DNA of 38,299 nt from Gammaproteobacteria bacterium. GTDB taxonomy: Bacteria > Pseudomonadota > Gammaproteobacteria > Steroidobacterales > Woeseiaceae. This document shows, in pieces, positions 8,585 to 17,720 of the stretch (positions are counted from its first letter, which is position 1; each line of letters begins with the position of its first letter). Under the pieces are notes generated by a model. The model made no database searches. It was not told where the DNA came from and saw only the letters and a list, made by a program, of their open reading frames with translations. The stretch spans positions 1 through 38,299 of the forward strand of contig JAOUHU010000005.1 in NCBI GenBank assembly GCA_029884455.1, given 5' to 3'. Both the position numbers and the translations under genes were made by a program.

Positions 8585-9096
8585 CACGCGCGGCCACTCT
8601 TCTGGGCCGGCTCGATCGGGCCGGCCGCCTGATCGAAAACATACTCTTGGTCGCTTTGCTCGGCGGCATGATGTTGTTGTCAGTCGGGCAAATAGTCGCG
8701 CGTGAAATTTTTGAGTCGGGTTTGTTCTGGTCGGGCGAAGTTGTGCGCCTCATGGTGCTCTGGCTGGCGATGATAGGTGCTGTCGCCGCATGCCGTGAAG
8801 ATCGCCATATTCGCGTCGATGCAATCTCACATATGCTTTCCGACCGTGCTGTGGGTATCGCACGCATGCTGGTCGACACGTTTGCGGCGGCCGTTTGCGG
8901 CGTGCTTGCGTGGCATGCCTGGCGATACCTTCAACTGGAAATCGAATTTGCGGAAACAGTTTTAGGGGATGTACCTGCATGGGCGGCGCACGCCGTCGTG
9001 CCTGTTGCATTTGCCTTGTTGAGCTACCGTTTTGCGGTCGCTGTGCTTGGCCAAGGCATGCGGTTGTACCTAGGCGACGAAGGTCTCGAGTCATGA
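8581..9096 (+). CDS. dctQ: TRAP transporter small permease DctQ
   Basis: A 171-residue membrane protein with four hydrophobic segments (about residues 18-40, 53-70, 95-115, 132-155). The motif FWSGEVVRLMVLWLAMIGAV and the following REDRHIRVD are typical of DctQ. It forms the small membrane subunit that pairs with DctM. ATGA overlaps link it to dctP (8581-8584) and dctM (9093-9096), indicating tight translational coupling of the transporter subunits. Confidence 0.92.
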   Translation: MTRAATLLGRLDRAGRLIENILLVALLGGMMLLSVGQIVAREIFESGLFWSGEVVRLMVLWLAMIGAVAACREDRHIRVDAISHMLSDRAVGIARMLVDTFAAAVCGVLAWHAWRYLQLEIEFAETVLGDVPAWAAHAVVPVAFALLSYRFAVAVLGQGMRLYLGDEGLES

Positions 9097-10355
9097 TCGT
9101 CGCCGGTGCTATTCTTCTTTTACTTGCGATCCTCGGGGCGCCTCTGTTTGCGATCATTGCCACCAGCGCAATGCTAGGGCTGATACGTGAAGAAACAGAC
9201 CTGATGAATGTCACGCTGGATATTCTCGGTATCGCAGATTTGCCTTTCCTGGTAGCAATTCCGCTGTTTACTTTCGCCGGCTACCTTTTAAGCGAGAGCC
9301 AGGCGCCGCGACGACTCGTGCGCATGACCAATTCCTTGCTGGGTTGGATGCCAGGCGGGTTGGCGGTAGTATCGCTGGCTGCCTGCGCATTCTTTACAGC
9401 GTTCACCGGTGGCTCCGGGGTCACGATTATTGCACTCGGCGCAATCCTGTACCCTGCGCTAAAGCATGATGGCTATGCAGACCGTTTCAATCTCGGCCTT
9501 GTGACGTCTTCCGGCAGTCTCGGCCTGCTGTTTGCGCCATCGCTGCCGATCATTCTGTACGGTGTGGTTTCCGAAGTACCGATCGATAAATTGTTTCTTG
9601 CCGGCATCCTGCCCGGCATGCTGATGTTAATCATGTTGTCGGCTTACAGCACCTGGACCAATCGCCATATTCGCAAACCCCTGGCCGAGTTTTCCTGGCG
9701 TGAAATTGCAGCAGCGATGCGCGAATCGATCTGGGAAATCCCGCTGCCGTTCGTCGTGCTAGGGGGGATTTATTCGGGCTTTCTGGTGGTCTCGGAAGCG
9801 GCTGCCATTACGGCGCTATATGTATTTGTCGTCGAGGTCCTGGTACATCGGGAAATCCAATGGCGTGATTTGCCACGCATCATTCGCTCTGCCATGGTGT
9901 TGGTCGGCGGCATTCTCATCATTTTGGGTGTGTCCATGGCATCGACGAATTATATGATCAGCGCCGGCATACCGCAGATGCTGCTGGAGTGGGTGTCCAA
10001 TCTCGTCTCGAGCCAGACAACCTTCCTGGTATTGCTATTGCTGTTCCTGCTCGTGCTCGGCGCAATCCTTGACATATTTTCGGCGATCGTCCTGGTGGTG
10101 CCGCTGATTCTGCCGATCGCAGCGGGCTTCGACGTGCATCCGGTACACCTTGGCATCGTATTCCTTGCGGCAATGGAACTTGGCTACCTTACACCGCCTG
10201 TGGGCCTGAACCTGTTTATCTCCAGTTACCGCTTCGAAAAGCCGATACTGCATGTTTATTCTGCGACCTTCCCATTCCTGATGATTTTGCTGATGTCTGT
10301 TATTCTCATCGCTTTCTGGCCGAGTCTGTCTTTGTGGTTGGTACCTGCCACCTGA
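9093..10355 (+). CDS. dctM: TRAP transporter large permease DctM
   Basis: A 420-residue transport subunit that uses the Na+ or H+ gradient. The chosen ATG 9093 overlaps the dctQ stop and begins MIVAGAILLLLAILGAPLF. The frame extends further upstream but that portion overlaps dctQ. About a dozen hydrophobic helices are visible, with DctM motifs PLFTFAGYLLSES, FFTAFTGGSGVTIIALG, SSGSLGLLFAPSLPIILYG and the C-terminal MELGYLTPPVGLNLF. The length is normal for DctM. It is followed after 39 bp by sppA on the same strand. Confidence 0.93.
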   Translation: MIVAGAILLLLAILGAPLFAIIATSAMLGLIREETDLMNVTLDILGIADLPFLVAIPLFTFAGYLLSESQAPRRLVRMTNSLLGWMPGGLAVVSLAACAFFTAFTGGSGVTIIALGAILYPALKHDGYADRFNLGLVTSSGSLGLLFAPSLPIILYGVVSEVPIDKLFLAGILPGMLMLIMLSAYSTWTNRHIRKPLAEFSWREIAAAMRESIWEIPLPFVVLGGIYSGFLVVSEAAAITALYVFVVEVLVHREIQWRDLPRIIRSAMVLVGGILIILGVSMASTNYMISAGIPQMLLEWVSNLVSSQTTFLVLLLLFLLVLGAILDIFSAIVLVVPLILPIAAGFDVHPVHLGIVFLAAMELGYLTPPVGLNLFISSYRFEKPILHVYSATFPFLMILLMSVILIAFWPSLSLWLVPAT

Positions 10356-10394
10356 ATTCAGTTATCTGCCGTGCCTATTACGAAGGTTGAAACG

Positions 10395-12248
10395 ATGAGT
10401 ACGAAGAACCCGTTGCTGCGACTGTTGTCGGCTTTCTGGTCGGGTCTGGACGCTATCCGCAAGATCTTGCACTTGCTGCTACTGCTGTTTGTTTTCCTGG
10501 TTTTTTTTGGTCTTGCAGCGGATGACGCGGTCGTCATGTCACGTGGAGCTGCTTTAAGCATCGAACCCTATGGCATGTTGGTGGAGCAGTTGGAGGGCGA
10601 CCCGTATGATCGCGCGATTGCGTCGCTGCTTGGCGACGGCAAACCGCAGACTCTGGTGCAGGATATCGTCGATGCCTTCGCTTATGCGAAAGACGATGAG
10701 CGCATCGAAATCGTGTACCTTGACTTGAGTCGTATTCTTGGCGCGGGGCTGAGCAAGTTGCAACAGGTGGCGGCCGCCATGGATGATTTCAGGGCGTCCG
10801 GCAAGAGTATCGTGGCCAGTGCGGATTTCCTGAGCCAGCACGGCTACTTTCTTGCGGCGCATGCTGATGAGATCTATTTGCATCCGGATGGCGCGGTAAT
10901 GTTTCTGGGTTACGGGCGTTTCGGTACGTATTACAAGGACGCCATCGACCTGTTGCGCATCGATTGGAACGTGTTTCGCGTCGGTACCCACAAGTCTTTT
11001 GTGGAACCTTTCACGCGAACCAACATGTCAGACGAGGACCGTGCAGCGTCGCAGCGCCTGGTTGACGGCATGTGGCAAATGTATCGAAACGATGTCGAGG
11101 AAGCGCGAGGCCTGGATACCGGCTCGATCGACCATTTCGCCGACAACTTACTCGACTACGTGGGTCGCGCGGGTGGTGACATTGCTATCGCTGCGCTGGA
11201 TTTCGGCCTGGTCGACGAGCTTCTGACCCGGACCGAGGTGCGGCAACGCATGATCGACGCGGTCGGTGAGGATAAGGATCGACCCGGCCAATTTTACGCT
11301 ACGGACATGTACGACTACCTGCAGCATATGCGTTTCCTCGACGCCGGCGCGGCGCAACAGCAAAACGTGGCAATCATCGTTGCTGCCGGCGATATCCTGT
11401 TTGGCGAGCAATCACCGGGTACTATCGGTGCCGATTCAACCGCCGCGTTATTGCGGCAGGCACGTGCGGATGACTCAGTTAGTGCTGTTGTATTGCGAGT
11501 CGATAGCCCTGGAGGCAGTTCCTTTGCGGCCGAAGTCATTGTCGATGAAGTGCTGGCGCTGCGCGAGGCCGGCAAGCCGGTAGTCGCCTCCTTGAGCAGC
11601 ATCGCGGCGTCCGGTGGATATGCCATTTCCATGTACGCCGACCGGGTTATTGCGAGTCCGGCAACCCTTACAGGGTCGATAGGCGTGTTCGGCATGTTTC
11701 CGACCTATCAACGCAGCATCGGAACCATTGGCATCACTACCGATGGCGTCGGTACCACGCCCTGGTCGGGCCAGTTTCGCCCGGACCGGGAAATGAGTGA
11801 GCAGACCAGGCAGCTATTCCAGTTATTTATCGAAGATACCTACGATGACTTCATCAGCGATGTGGCCGCCGGCCGCGGGCTGGACAAAAGTGAAGTCGAC
11901 GCTATTGGCCAGGGCCAGGTCTGGACCGGTGTTGAAGCCGTGGAGAATGGCCTGGTTGACGAACTCGGCGGCCTGGACGATGCGATCGACGCAGCGGCAG
12001 GATTGGCCGGCCTCGAGGACGGCCAGTTTGGCACAGTCGTGATTGAGCCACAGCTATCGCCCTCGGAACAGATGATCGTGGATTTGCTCGGTGTCGCGGC
12101 GAGCGTGGGCCTCGACATGTCGCGTTGGGTGCGCGCGCCTGATTTCATCCATCGCGTGGCACAGCGTATCGACGAAACAGCGGGCGGCTTGTTGCGCTTC
12201 AATGATCCGAACGGGGTCTACCGACACTGTTTGTGTGACCTTCGCTAA
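10395..12248 (+). CDS. sppA: Signal peptide peptidase SppA, 67 kDa type
   Basis: A 617-residue membrane-anchored serine protease that cleaves remnant signal peptides in the inner membrane. ATG 10395 is preceded by AAGG at 8-nt spacing and is preferred over the in-frame GTG 10371. One N-terminal membrane helix (about residues 17-42) is followed by two tandem SppA domains. The Ser/Lys dyad is visible: K200 in HKSFVEPF in the N-terminal domain and S406 in AASGGY in the C-terminal domain, equivalent to E. coli K209 and S409. RVDSPGG and TLTGSIGVFG are also present. The C terminus FNDPNGVYRHC matches the family ending. Confidence 0.95.
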   Translation: MSTKNPLLRLLSAFWSGLDAIRKILHLLLLLFVFLVFFGLAADDAVVMSRGAALSIEPYGMLVEQLEGDPYDRAIASLLGDGKPQTLVQDIVDAFAYAKDDERIEIVYLDLSRILGAGLSKLQQVAAAMDDFRASGKSIVASADFLSQHGYFLAAHADEIYLHPDGAVMFLGYGRFGTYYKDAIDLLRIDWNVFRVGTHKSFVEPFTRTNMSDEDRAASQRLVDGMWQMYRNDVEEARGLDTGSIDHFADNLLDYVGRAGGDIAIAALDFGLVDELLTRTEVRQRMIDAVGEDKDRPGQFYATDMYDYLQHMRFLDAGAAQQQNVAIIVAAGDILFGEQSPGTIGADSTAALLRQARADDSVSAVVLRVDSPGGSSFAAEVIVDEVLALREAGKPVVASLSSIAASGGYAISMYADRVIASPATLTGSIGVFGMFPTYQRSIGTIGITTDGVGTTPWSGQFRPDREMSEQTRQLFQLFIEDTYDDFISDVAAGRGLDKSEVDAIGQGQVWTGVEAVENGLVDELGGLDDAIDAAAGLAGLEDGQFGTVVIEPQLSPSEQMIVDLLGVAASVGLDMSRWVRAPDFIHRVAQRIDETAGGLLRFNDPNGVYRHCLCDLR

Positions 12249-12268
12249 GGGCACGAGATCCCGGCAAA

Positions 12269-13294
12269 TCAGTCCCAGTGCAGCACGACTTTCCCGGACT
12301 GGCCCGATGCCATCAGTTCGAATGCAGCGTGAAACTCGTCGACGCCGAAGTGATGCGTGATGACCGGTTCAATATTGAGCCCGCTTTGCAGCATGCTGGC
12401 CATCTTGTACCAGGTTTCGAACATTTCGCGCCCATATATGCCCTTTAGCAACAGGCCCTTGAATATGACCATGTTCCAGTCAATGCTCATTTCCTCGGGT
12501 GGTATACCCAGGATCGCCACTTTGCCGCCGTGATGCATGGTACGCAGCATGTCGCGAAATGCCTTGGCGTTACCGGACATTTCCATGCCGACATCGAAGC
12601 CCTCTTCCATACCCAGTTCTGTCATGGTGGCATCGATGGATTCGCGGCTGATATTGAGCGCCCGTGTTGCACCCATGCGGCGGGCGAGGTCCAGTCGATA
12701 GTCGTTCAGGTCGGTAATTACCACGTGCCGGGCGCCGGCGTAGCGCGCGATGGCGACCGCCATGATGCCGATGGGTCCTGCGCCCGTGATCAACACATCT
12801 TCGCCGACCAGGTCAAACGACAACGCCGTATGCGTTGCATTGCCCAAGGGGTCCAGAATCGCAGCGAGGTCGTCGCTTATCGTAGCCGGCAGCTTGAAGA
12901 CGTTGAACGCAGGGACGGCGACAAATTCCGCAAATGCACCGTCCCGGCTGACACCGACGCCGACCGTATTCATGCACAGGTGCCGGCGACCCGCGCGACA
13001 GTTGCGGCAGACGCCACAGGTGATGTGACCCTCTGCGGAAACCCGATCGCCTATTTCGAAGCCGCGCACCTCGCTGCCGCACTCGACAATCTCGCCGCTG
13101 AATTCGTGACCAATTGTGGTCGGGACCTTGATGGCACTCCTGGCCCAGTCGTCCCATTGAAAAATGTGAATGTCCGTGCCACACACGGCGCTGCGTTTCA
13201 CGCGAATCAGTACATCATTGTGGCCAACCCCAGGTACCGCGACGTCCTGCATCCAGATGCCGCGCTCGGCGCGCGCCTTAACCAGGGCTTTCAT
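12269..13294 (-). CDS. tdh: L-threonine 3-dehydrogenase
   Basis: A 341-residue zinc-dependent medium-chain dehydrogenase that oxidises L-threonine to 2-amino-3-ketobutyrate with NAD+. Catalytic zinc residues are C38 ([14 protein letters not shown]), H63 and E64 (GHEFSGE). Structural zinc cysteines are C93, C96, C99 and C107. The Rossmann motif is GAGPIGIMA. The FQWDDWA stretch distinguishes threonine dehydrogenase from related alcohol and sorbitol dehydrogenases. Its ATG (13292-13294) touches the kbl stop, so the two are translated as a pair. It converges with sppA across 20 bp. Confidence 0.96.
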   Translation of the reverse strand: MKALVKARAERGIWMQDVAVPGVGHNDVLIRVKRSAVCGTDIHIFQWDDWARSAIKVPTTIGHEFSGEIVECGSEVRGFEIGDRVSAEGHITCGVCRNCRAGRRHLCMNTVGVGVSRDGAFAEFVAVPAFNVFKLPATISDDLAAILDPLGNATHTALSFDLVGEDVLITGAGPIGIMAVAIARYAGARHVVITDLNDYRLDLARRMGATRALNISRESIDATMTELGMEEGFDVGMEMSGNAKAFRDMLRTMHHGGKVAILGIPPEEMSIDWNMVIFKGLLLKGIYGREMFETWYKMASMLQSGLNIEPVITHHFGVDEFHAAFELMASGQSGKVVLHWD

Positions 13295-14493
13295 CAGTGA
13301 ATCACCTTTAGTTCGCGACCGACTTCGGTGAATGCAGTAATCGCCTTGTCCAGTTGCACTCGAGTCAGTCCGGCCGACATTTGCGTTCGAATGCGCGCTT
13401 GCCCCTGTGGCACAACCGGAAATGAAAAACCAATAACGTAAACACCGCGATGCAATAATTTTTCCGCCATATTGCTGGCGAGACGCGCGTCGCCCAGCAT
13501 GATGGGAATTATCGGGTGCTCACCAGGCCGCAGGTCGAAACCGCGCTCCTGCATGTTGTCGCGGAAATAGGCGGCATTTGCGTGCAAGGTCTGGCGCAAT
13601 GTGCTGTCTTTTTGCAGCAGGTCCAACACCGCGATCGATGCGGCAACAATAGCCGGCGCCACGGAATTGGAAAAAAGATAAGGTCGCGAGCGTTGCCGCA
13701 GCCAGCCGATGATTTCCTTTCGCCCGGAGGTATAACCGCCGGAAGCACCGCCAAGTGCCTTGCCCAGGGTGCCGGTAATGATATCGACCCTGCCCACCAC
13801 GTCACGAAACTCGTGCGTACCCCGGCCGGTTGCCCCCAAAAACCCGGCTGCGTGGCAGTCGTCAATCATGGTCAGTGCGTCGTGCCGCTCGGCCAGGTCG
13901 CAAATCGTCCGCAGGTCCGCAATCGTGCCATCCATTGAAAACACACCATCGGTGACGATCAATCGCGTGTTTGCCGATGCAGAGGCGTGCAACTGCGCCT
14001 CGAGATCGTGCATATCATTGTTCTGGTAACGAAAACGTTGAGCCTTGCAGAGTCGAATGCCGTCGATAATACTGGCGTGATTCAGGGCATCACTGATGAC
14101 CGCATCGGACTCGTCCAGGATGGTCTCGAACAGGCCACCATTCGCGTCGAAGCAGGACGGATACAGAATAGTGTCCTCGGTACCCAGGAAGTCACTGATG
14201 CGTTGTTCCAGTTCCCGGTGAAGTGTCTGCGTGCCGCAGATAAATCGCACGGACGCCATGCCGAAGCCGAAATCATCGAGTGCCTTGTGCGCGGCTGCAA
14301 CCACAGTAGGATGATTGGCCAGGCCAAGGTAGTTATTGGCGCAAAGATTGAGAACCTCTGAGGTGCGGCCATTACTGCGGACTTTAATCAGCGCCTGCTG
14401 TGGACCTGCGATCAGGCGTTCGGTCTTGAATAGGCCCTCTGACTTCAAGGCTTCCGTGCGCTGTGCGAGGGAGTCGAGAAAACGGCTGGTCAC
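13294..14493 (-). CDS. kbl: 2-amino-3-ketobutyrate CoA ligase (glycine C-acetyltransferase)
   Basis: A 399-residue PLP enzyme that splits 2-amino-3-ketobutyrate with CoA into glycine and acetyl-CoA, completing threonine degradation begun by Tdh. The PLP lysine is K245 in [14 protein letters not shown]. Other alpha-oxoamine synthase motifs are [22 protein letters not shown] and [10 protein letters not shown]. The start codon is GTG (14491-14493), giving [11 protein letters not shown]. It is the first gene of kbl-tdh, divergent from putA across 73 bp. An extended -10 element on this strand lies about 32 bp upstream. Confidence 0.96.
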   Translation of the reverse strand: MTSRFLDSLAQRTEALKSEGLFKTERLIAGPQQALIKVRSNGRTSEVLNLCANNYLGLANHPTVVAAAHKALDDFGFGMASVRFICGTQTLHRELEQRISDFLGTEDTILYPSCFDANGGLFETILDESDAVISDALNHASIIDGIRLCKAQRFRYQNNDMHDLEAQLHASASANTRLIVTDGVFSMDGTIADLRTICDLAERHDALTMIDDCHAAGFLGATGRGTHEFRDVVGRVDIITGTLGKALGGASGGYTSGRKEIIGWLRQRSRPYLFSNSVAPAIVAASIAVLDLLQKDSTLRQTLHANAAYFRDNMQERGFDLRPGEHPIIPIMLGDARLASNMAEKLLHRGVYVIGFSFPVVPQGQARIRTQMSAGLTRVQLDKAITAFTEVGRELKVIH

Positions 14494-14524
14494 GGTATAC
14501 GATCTCTGTGTTCAAAGGGGGCAA

Positions 14525-14533
14525 AGTATAGCA
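14525..14533 (-). promoter_or_regulatory. Extended -10 promoter candidate for kbl-tdh
   Basis: On the minus strand this reads TGCTATACT, an extended -10 (TGn followed by TATACT, 5 of 6 to consensus). No good -35 is seen at the usual distance, which is tolerated for extended -10 promoters. It sits in the 73-bp gap between kbl and putA, about 30 nt ahead of the kbl GTG. No clear putA promoter was recognised in the same gap. Confidence 0.35.
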
Positions 14534-14566
14534 AGATGCCGTTTTTCCAGACCATGGTATTACACA

Positions 14567-17500
14567 ATGCATTTTGTTGATCAGCCCGCGGCCCGGCCGG
14601 GCCCGATTGCGGGCCTTAATGACCTGTACCTGGCCGACGAGGAAACGCTGGTTCGTGAGCTCGCTGCGGCTGCGGATCCCGGCGATTCGATGCGCGCCAA
14701 GATCCAGAAAACTGCCGCGCAGTTGGTTCAGACCGTGCGCGACGACCGGTCCAAAAACAGCGGTATTGAAGCTTTCCTGCAACAGTACGACCTGTCGTCG
14801 GAGGAGGGCGTACTGCTGATGTGTATCGCGGAGGCGCTGCTACGCATACCCGATGCCGATACTGCGGACAAATTGATTGCCGACAAAATTACGTCGGCGA
14901 AGTGGAAGGATCACCTCGGTGAGAGTGATTCCCTGTTCGTCAACGCGTCCACCTGGGGACTGATGCTGACGGGACAATTGCTGCAGTTCGACGAAGTCAA
15001 GGTTAAGAATCCGGCGCAGTTGCTGGTCAAGCTGGCAGGGCGCGCCGGCGAGCCGGTAGTGCGTACCGCAATGCGCCAGGCCATGCGCATAATGGGGCAC
15101 CAATTCGTGATGGGACGCACGATCGACGAGGCCCTGAAACGTGCTGCCGACAAACGTAACCAGGGGTATCGGCATTCCTTTGACATGTTGGGCGAATCCG
15201 CGCTGACAAGTGCAGACGCGAGCCGTTATCTCGCGGCCTACCACGAGGCCATTGACAGCATCGGCGCCGGCCTGCAGCAGCCAGGGCAGGATATTTTCGC
15301 AGCGCCAAGTATTTCGGTGAAGTTGTCCGCATTGCATCCGAAATACAATTTCATGCACTACGATCGCGTTATTGACGAATTGGTGCCGAGCATCTGCGGG
15401 CTGGCAGAGCGGGCAAAACAACGAGGCATTGGCCTGACGATCGATGCCGAGGAGTCAGAACGGCTGGAAATATCGCTGGACCTCTTTTCGCGCGTTTACA
15501 AAGACCCCGTTCTCGGTGATTACGAGGGGTTTGGGCTCGCGGTACAAACTTACTTGCGCCGGGCTCGCAATGTTGTCGGTTACCTCCAGCTGCTGGCACA
15601 GCAAGGCGGTCGCCGCATCCCGGTCCGGTTAACCAAAGGCGCTTACTGGGACAGTGAAATCAAACGCGCGCAGGAGCAGGGGCTGGCCAGTTACCCGGTG
15701 TTCACGCGCAAGACACACACTGATATTTCTTACCTTGCCTGCGCCCGCCAGGCGCTGGCTGCCGGCGACGCCCTCTACCCGCAATTTGCCACGCATAACG
15801 CCCACACCCTGGCGAGTGTTCTTCATTACGCAGGTTCGCGCCACGATTACGAGTTTCAGCGCCTGCACGGCATGGGTGCGGAACTGTATGCTGGCATCAT
15901 TGATGCAGAGCGATTCGACCGGCCGTGCCGGGTTTATGCGCCGGTCGGCAGCCACGAGGACCTGCTGCCCTACCTCGTGCGACGACTTCTGGAAAATGGC
16001 TCGAATACCTCATTTGTGAACCGGATCGTGGATGAGGGTATCGATGTACTGGACATCGTCGCGGATCCGATTACTGCGGCGCGTGCGCACGAGTTTCGCC
16101 CGCACGTCCATATCAATGCGCCGGCGGACCTGTTTGGCGCCGGGCGCCGAAACTCCCGGGGCATCAACCTGGCTGACCGCAGCGTGAGCCGAAACCTGCT
16201 CGCTGAAATGCAGAGCGCATTAAGCAAACCGCTTGTCGCTGCCGCCATTGTCGGCGGCGAGCTGATGCCCGGGGCTGCCTTGCCCTCAGTCAACCCGGCG
16301 GATACACGCGAAGTTGTCGGAACCTGCAGGCAGGCGACCGCTGCACAGCTTGACCGGGCGTTGCAGCTGGCAAGCGAGGCACAGCCAAAGTGGGACGGTA
16401 CCCCGGCGCGCGAGCGCGCCAACATACTGAACAGGGCAGCCGACCTGTTCGAAGAGCATAGCAGCGAGTTGCTGGCACTGTGCGTGGCCGAAGCCGGCAA
16501 GACCATACCCGATGCAATCGCCGAATTGCGTGAAGCTGTCGATTTTCTGCGGTACTACGCCGCCGAGGCCTGCACGCACTATGGCGAAGTACGCCAGCTG
16601 CCAGGGCCTACCGGCGAACGCAATACGCATGGACTGCGTGGTCGCGGCGTTTTTGTCTGCATCAGTCCCTGGAATTTTCCGCTGGCCATTTTCACCGGCC
16701 AGATCGGCGCCGCGCTGGCCGCCGGTAATGCGGTACTGGCAAAACCGGCTGAACAGACACCGCTGGTCGCATTTCGCGCCGTGCAGTTAATGCACCAGGC
16801 GGGTGTGCCCGATGACGCATTGCATTTCCTGCCCGGGGATGGCGCAGCCATCGGTGGTCGCGCCGTGGCGGACCCCCGGGTCGCCGGAGTTGCTTTTACC
16901 GGTTCGACTGAGACGGCACGCCTGATCAACCAGACGCTGGCGAACAAGCCGGGTGCAATTGCCGTTTTGATTGCAGAGACCGGCGGCCAGAATGCAATGT
17001 TTGTTGACAGTTCCGCATTGCCGGAGCAAGTGGTACTCGATAGTGTCTATTCGGCATTTAACAGTGCCGGGCAGCGCTGCAGCGCCTTGCGTTTGCTGTG
17101 CCTTCAGGAGGACATCGCGCCGCGCGTCATCGAGCTGCTGATCGGCCAGATGGATGAGCTCGGTATCGGCGATCCGGCGCTGCTGTCCACGGACGTCGGT
17201 CCGGCGATCGACGCCGAGGCACGTGATTTGCTCGCCGCACATGTCAGCCGCATGCAGAGCGAGGCGACAATTCTGCATCGCTGCAAGCTTCCGACAGAGA
17301 CGGCTACCGGGACTTTTTTTGCACCGACATTGGTCGAAATTGAAAGTATCGACACCTTGCAGCGCGAAGTGTTCGGACCGATCCTGCATGTTTTGCGGTT
17401 TGCTGGTGGAAAATTGCAAAAGACCATCGCTGCAGTAAATGCGACGGGTTACGGGCTGACCATGGGCTTGCACACGCGCATTGATTCACGCGCGCGCAAG

Positions 17501-17719
17501 ATTGCGGCAATTTCTGGTGCGGGCAATATCTACATCAATCGCAACATGATTGGCGCTGTTGTTGGTGTCCAGCCATTCGGAGGGCGAGGCTTGTCCGGAA
17601 CCGGGCCAAAGGCTGGTGGACCCTACTATTTGCCGAGATTTGGCACCGAGTACACAGTGAGCAACAACATCTCCGCAGTTGGCGGCAATGCTACGTTGCT
17701 TTCACTGGGTTCGAACTGA
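14567..17719 (+). CDS. putA: Bifunctional proline dehydrogenase / P5C dehydrogenase PutA
   Basis: A 1050-residue membrane-associated flavoenzyme that oxidises proline to glutamate in two channelled steps. ATG 14567 (MHFVDQPAARPG) is the likely start; the frame extends upstream only by running antisense to kbl. The PRODH barrel (about 180-480) has RLTKGAYWDSEIKRAQ, FATHNAHTL, LHGMGAELY and YAPVGSHEDLLPYLVRRLLE. The aldehyde dehydrogenase half (about 540-1030) has ISPWNFPLAIF, E804 (AETGGQNA) and catalytic C838 (AGQRCSALR), a 34-residue spacing normal for the family. There is no ribbon-helix-helix DNA-binding domain at the N terminus and no long C-terminal domain, so it is an enzyme only and should not repress its own gene. 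Confidence 0.95.
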   Translation: MHFVDQPAARPGPIAGLNDLYLADEETLVRELAAAADPGDSMRAKIQKTAAQLVQTVRDDRSKNSGIEAFLQQYDLSSEEGVLLMCIAEALLRIPDADTADKLIADKITSAKWKDHLGESDSLFVNASTWGLMLTGQLLQFDEVKVKNPAQLLVKLAGRAGEPVVRTAMRQAMRIMGHQFVMGRTIDEALKRAADKRNQGYRHSFDMLGESALTSADASRYLAAYHEAIDSIGAGLQQPGQDIFAAPSISVKLSALHPKYNFMHYDRVIDELVPSICGLAERAKQRGIGLTIDAEESERLEISLDLFSRVYKDPVLGDYEGFGLAVQTYLRRARNVVGYLQLLAQQGGRRIPVRLTKGAYWDSEIKRAQEQGLASYPVFTRKTHTDISYLACARQALAAGDALYPQFATHNAHTLASVLHYAGSRHDYEFQRLHGMGAELYAGIIDAERFDRPCRVYAPVGSHEDLLPYLVRRLLENGSNTSFVNRIVDEGIDVLDIVADPITAARAHEFRPHVHINAPADLFGAGRRNSRGINLADRSVSRNLLAEMQSALSKPLVAAAIVGGELMPGAALPSVNPADTREVVGTCRQATAAQLDRALQLASEAQPKWDGTPARERANILNRAADLFEEHSSELLALCVAEAGKTIPDAIAELREAVDFLRYYAAEACTHYGEVRQLPGPTGERNTHGLRGRGVFVCISPWNFPLAIFTGQIGAALAAGNAVLAKPAEQTPLVAFRAVQLMHQAGVPDDALHFLPGDGAAIGGRAVADPRVAGVAFTGSTETARLINQTLANKPGAIAVLIAETGGQNAMFVDSSALPEQVVLDSVYSAFNSAGQRCSALRLLCLQEDIAPRVIELLIGQMDELGIGDPALLSTDVGPAIDAEARDLLAAHVSRMQSEATILHRCKLPTETATGTFFAPTLVEIESIDTLQREVFGPILHVLRFAGGKLQKTIAAVNATGYGLTMGLHTRIDSRARKIAAISGAGNIYINRNMIGAVVGVQPFGGRGLSGTGPKAGGPYYLPRFGTEYTVSNNISAVGGNATLLSLGSN

Positions 17720-17720
17720 G

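Noticed and set aside
8895..9092. Upstream extension of dctM inside dctQ
   Set aside because: Cys/Arg-rich shadow translation of dctQ; ATG 9093 with ATGA overlap gives the standard DctM start.
12530..13300. A 256-codon plus-strand open frame opposite tdh
   Set aside because: Antisense to a fully conserved threonine dehydrogenase; the translation is low-complexity shadow sequence.
14336..14566. N-terminal extension of putA running over the start of kbl
   Set aside because: The extra 77 residues are antisense to conserved kbl coding sequence and unlike PutA; ATG 14567 gives a normal N terminus.
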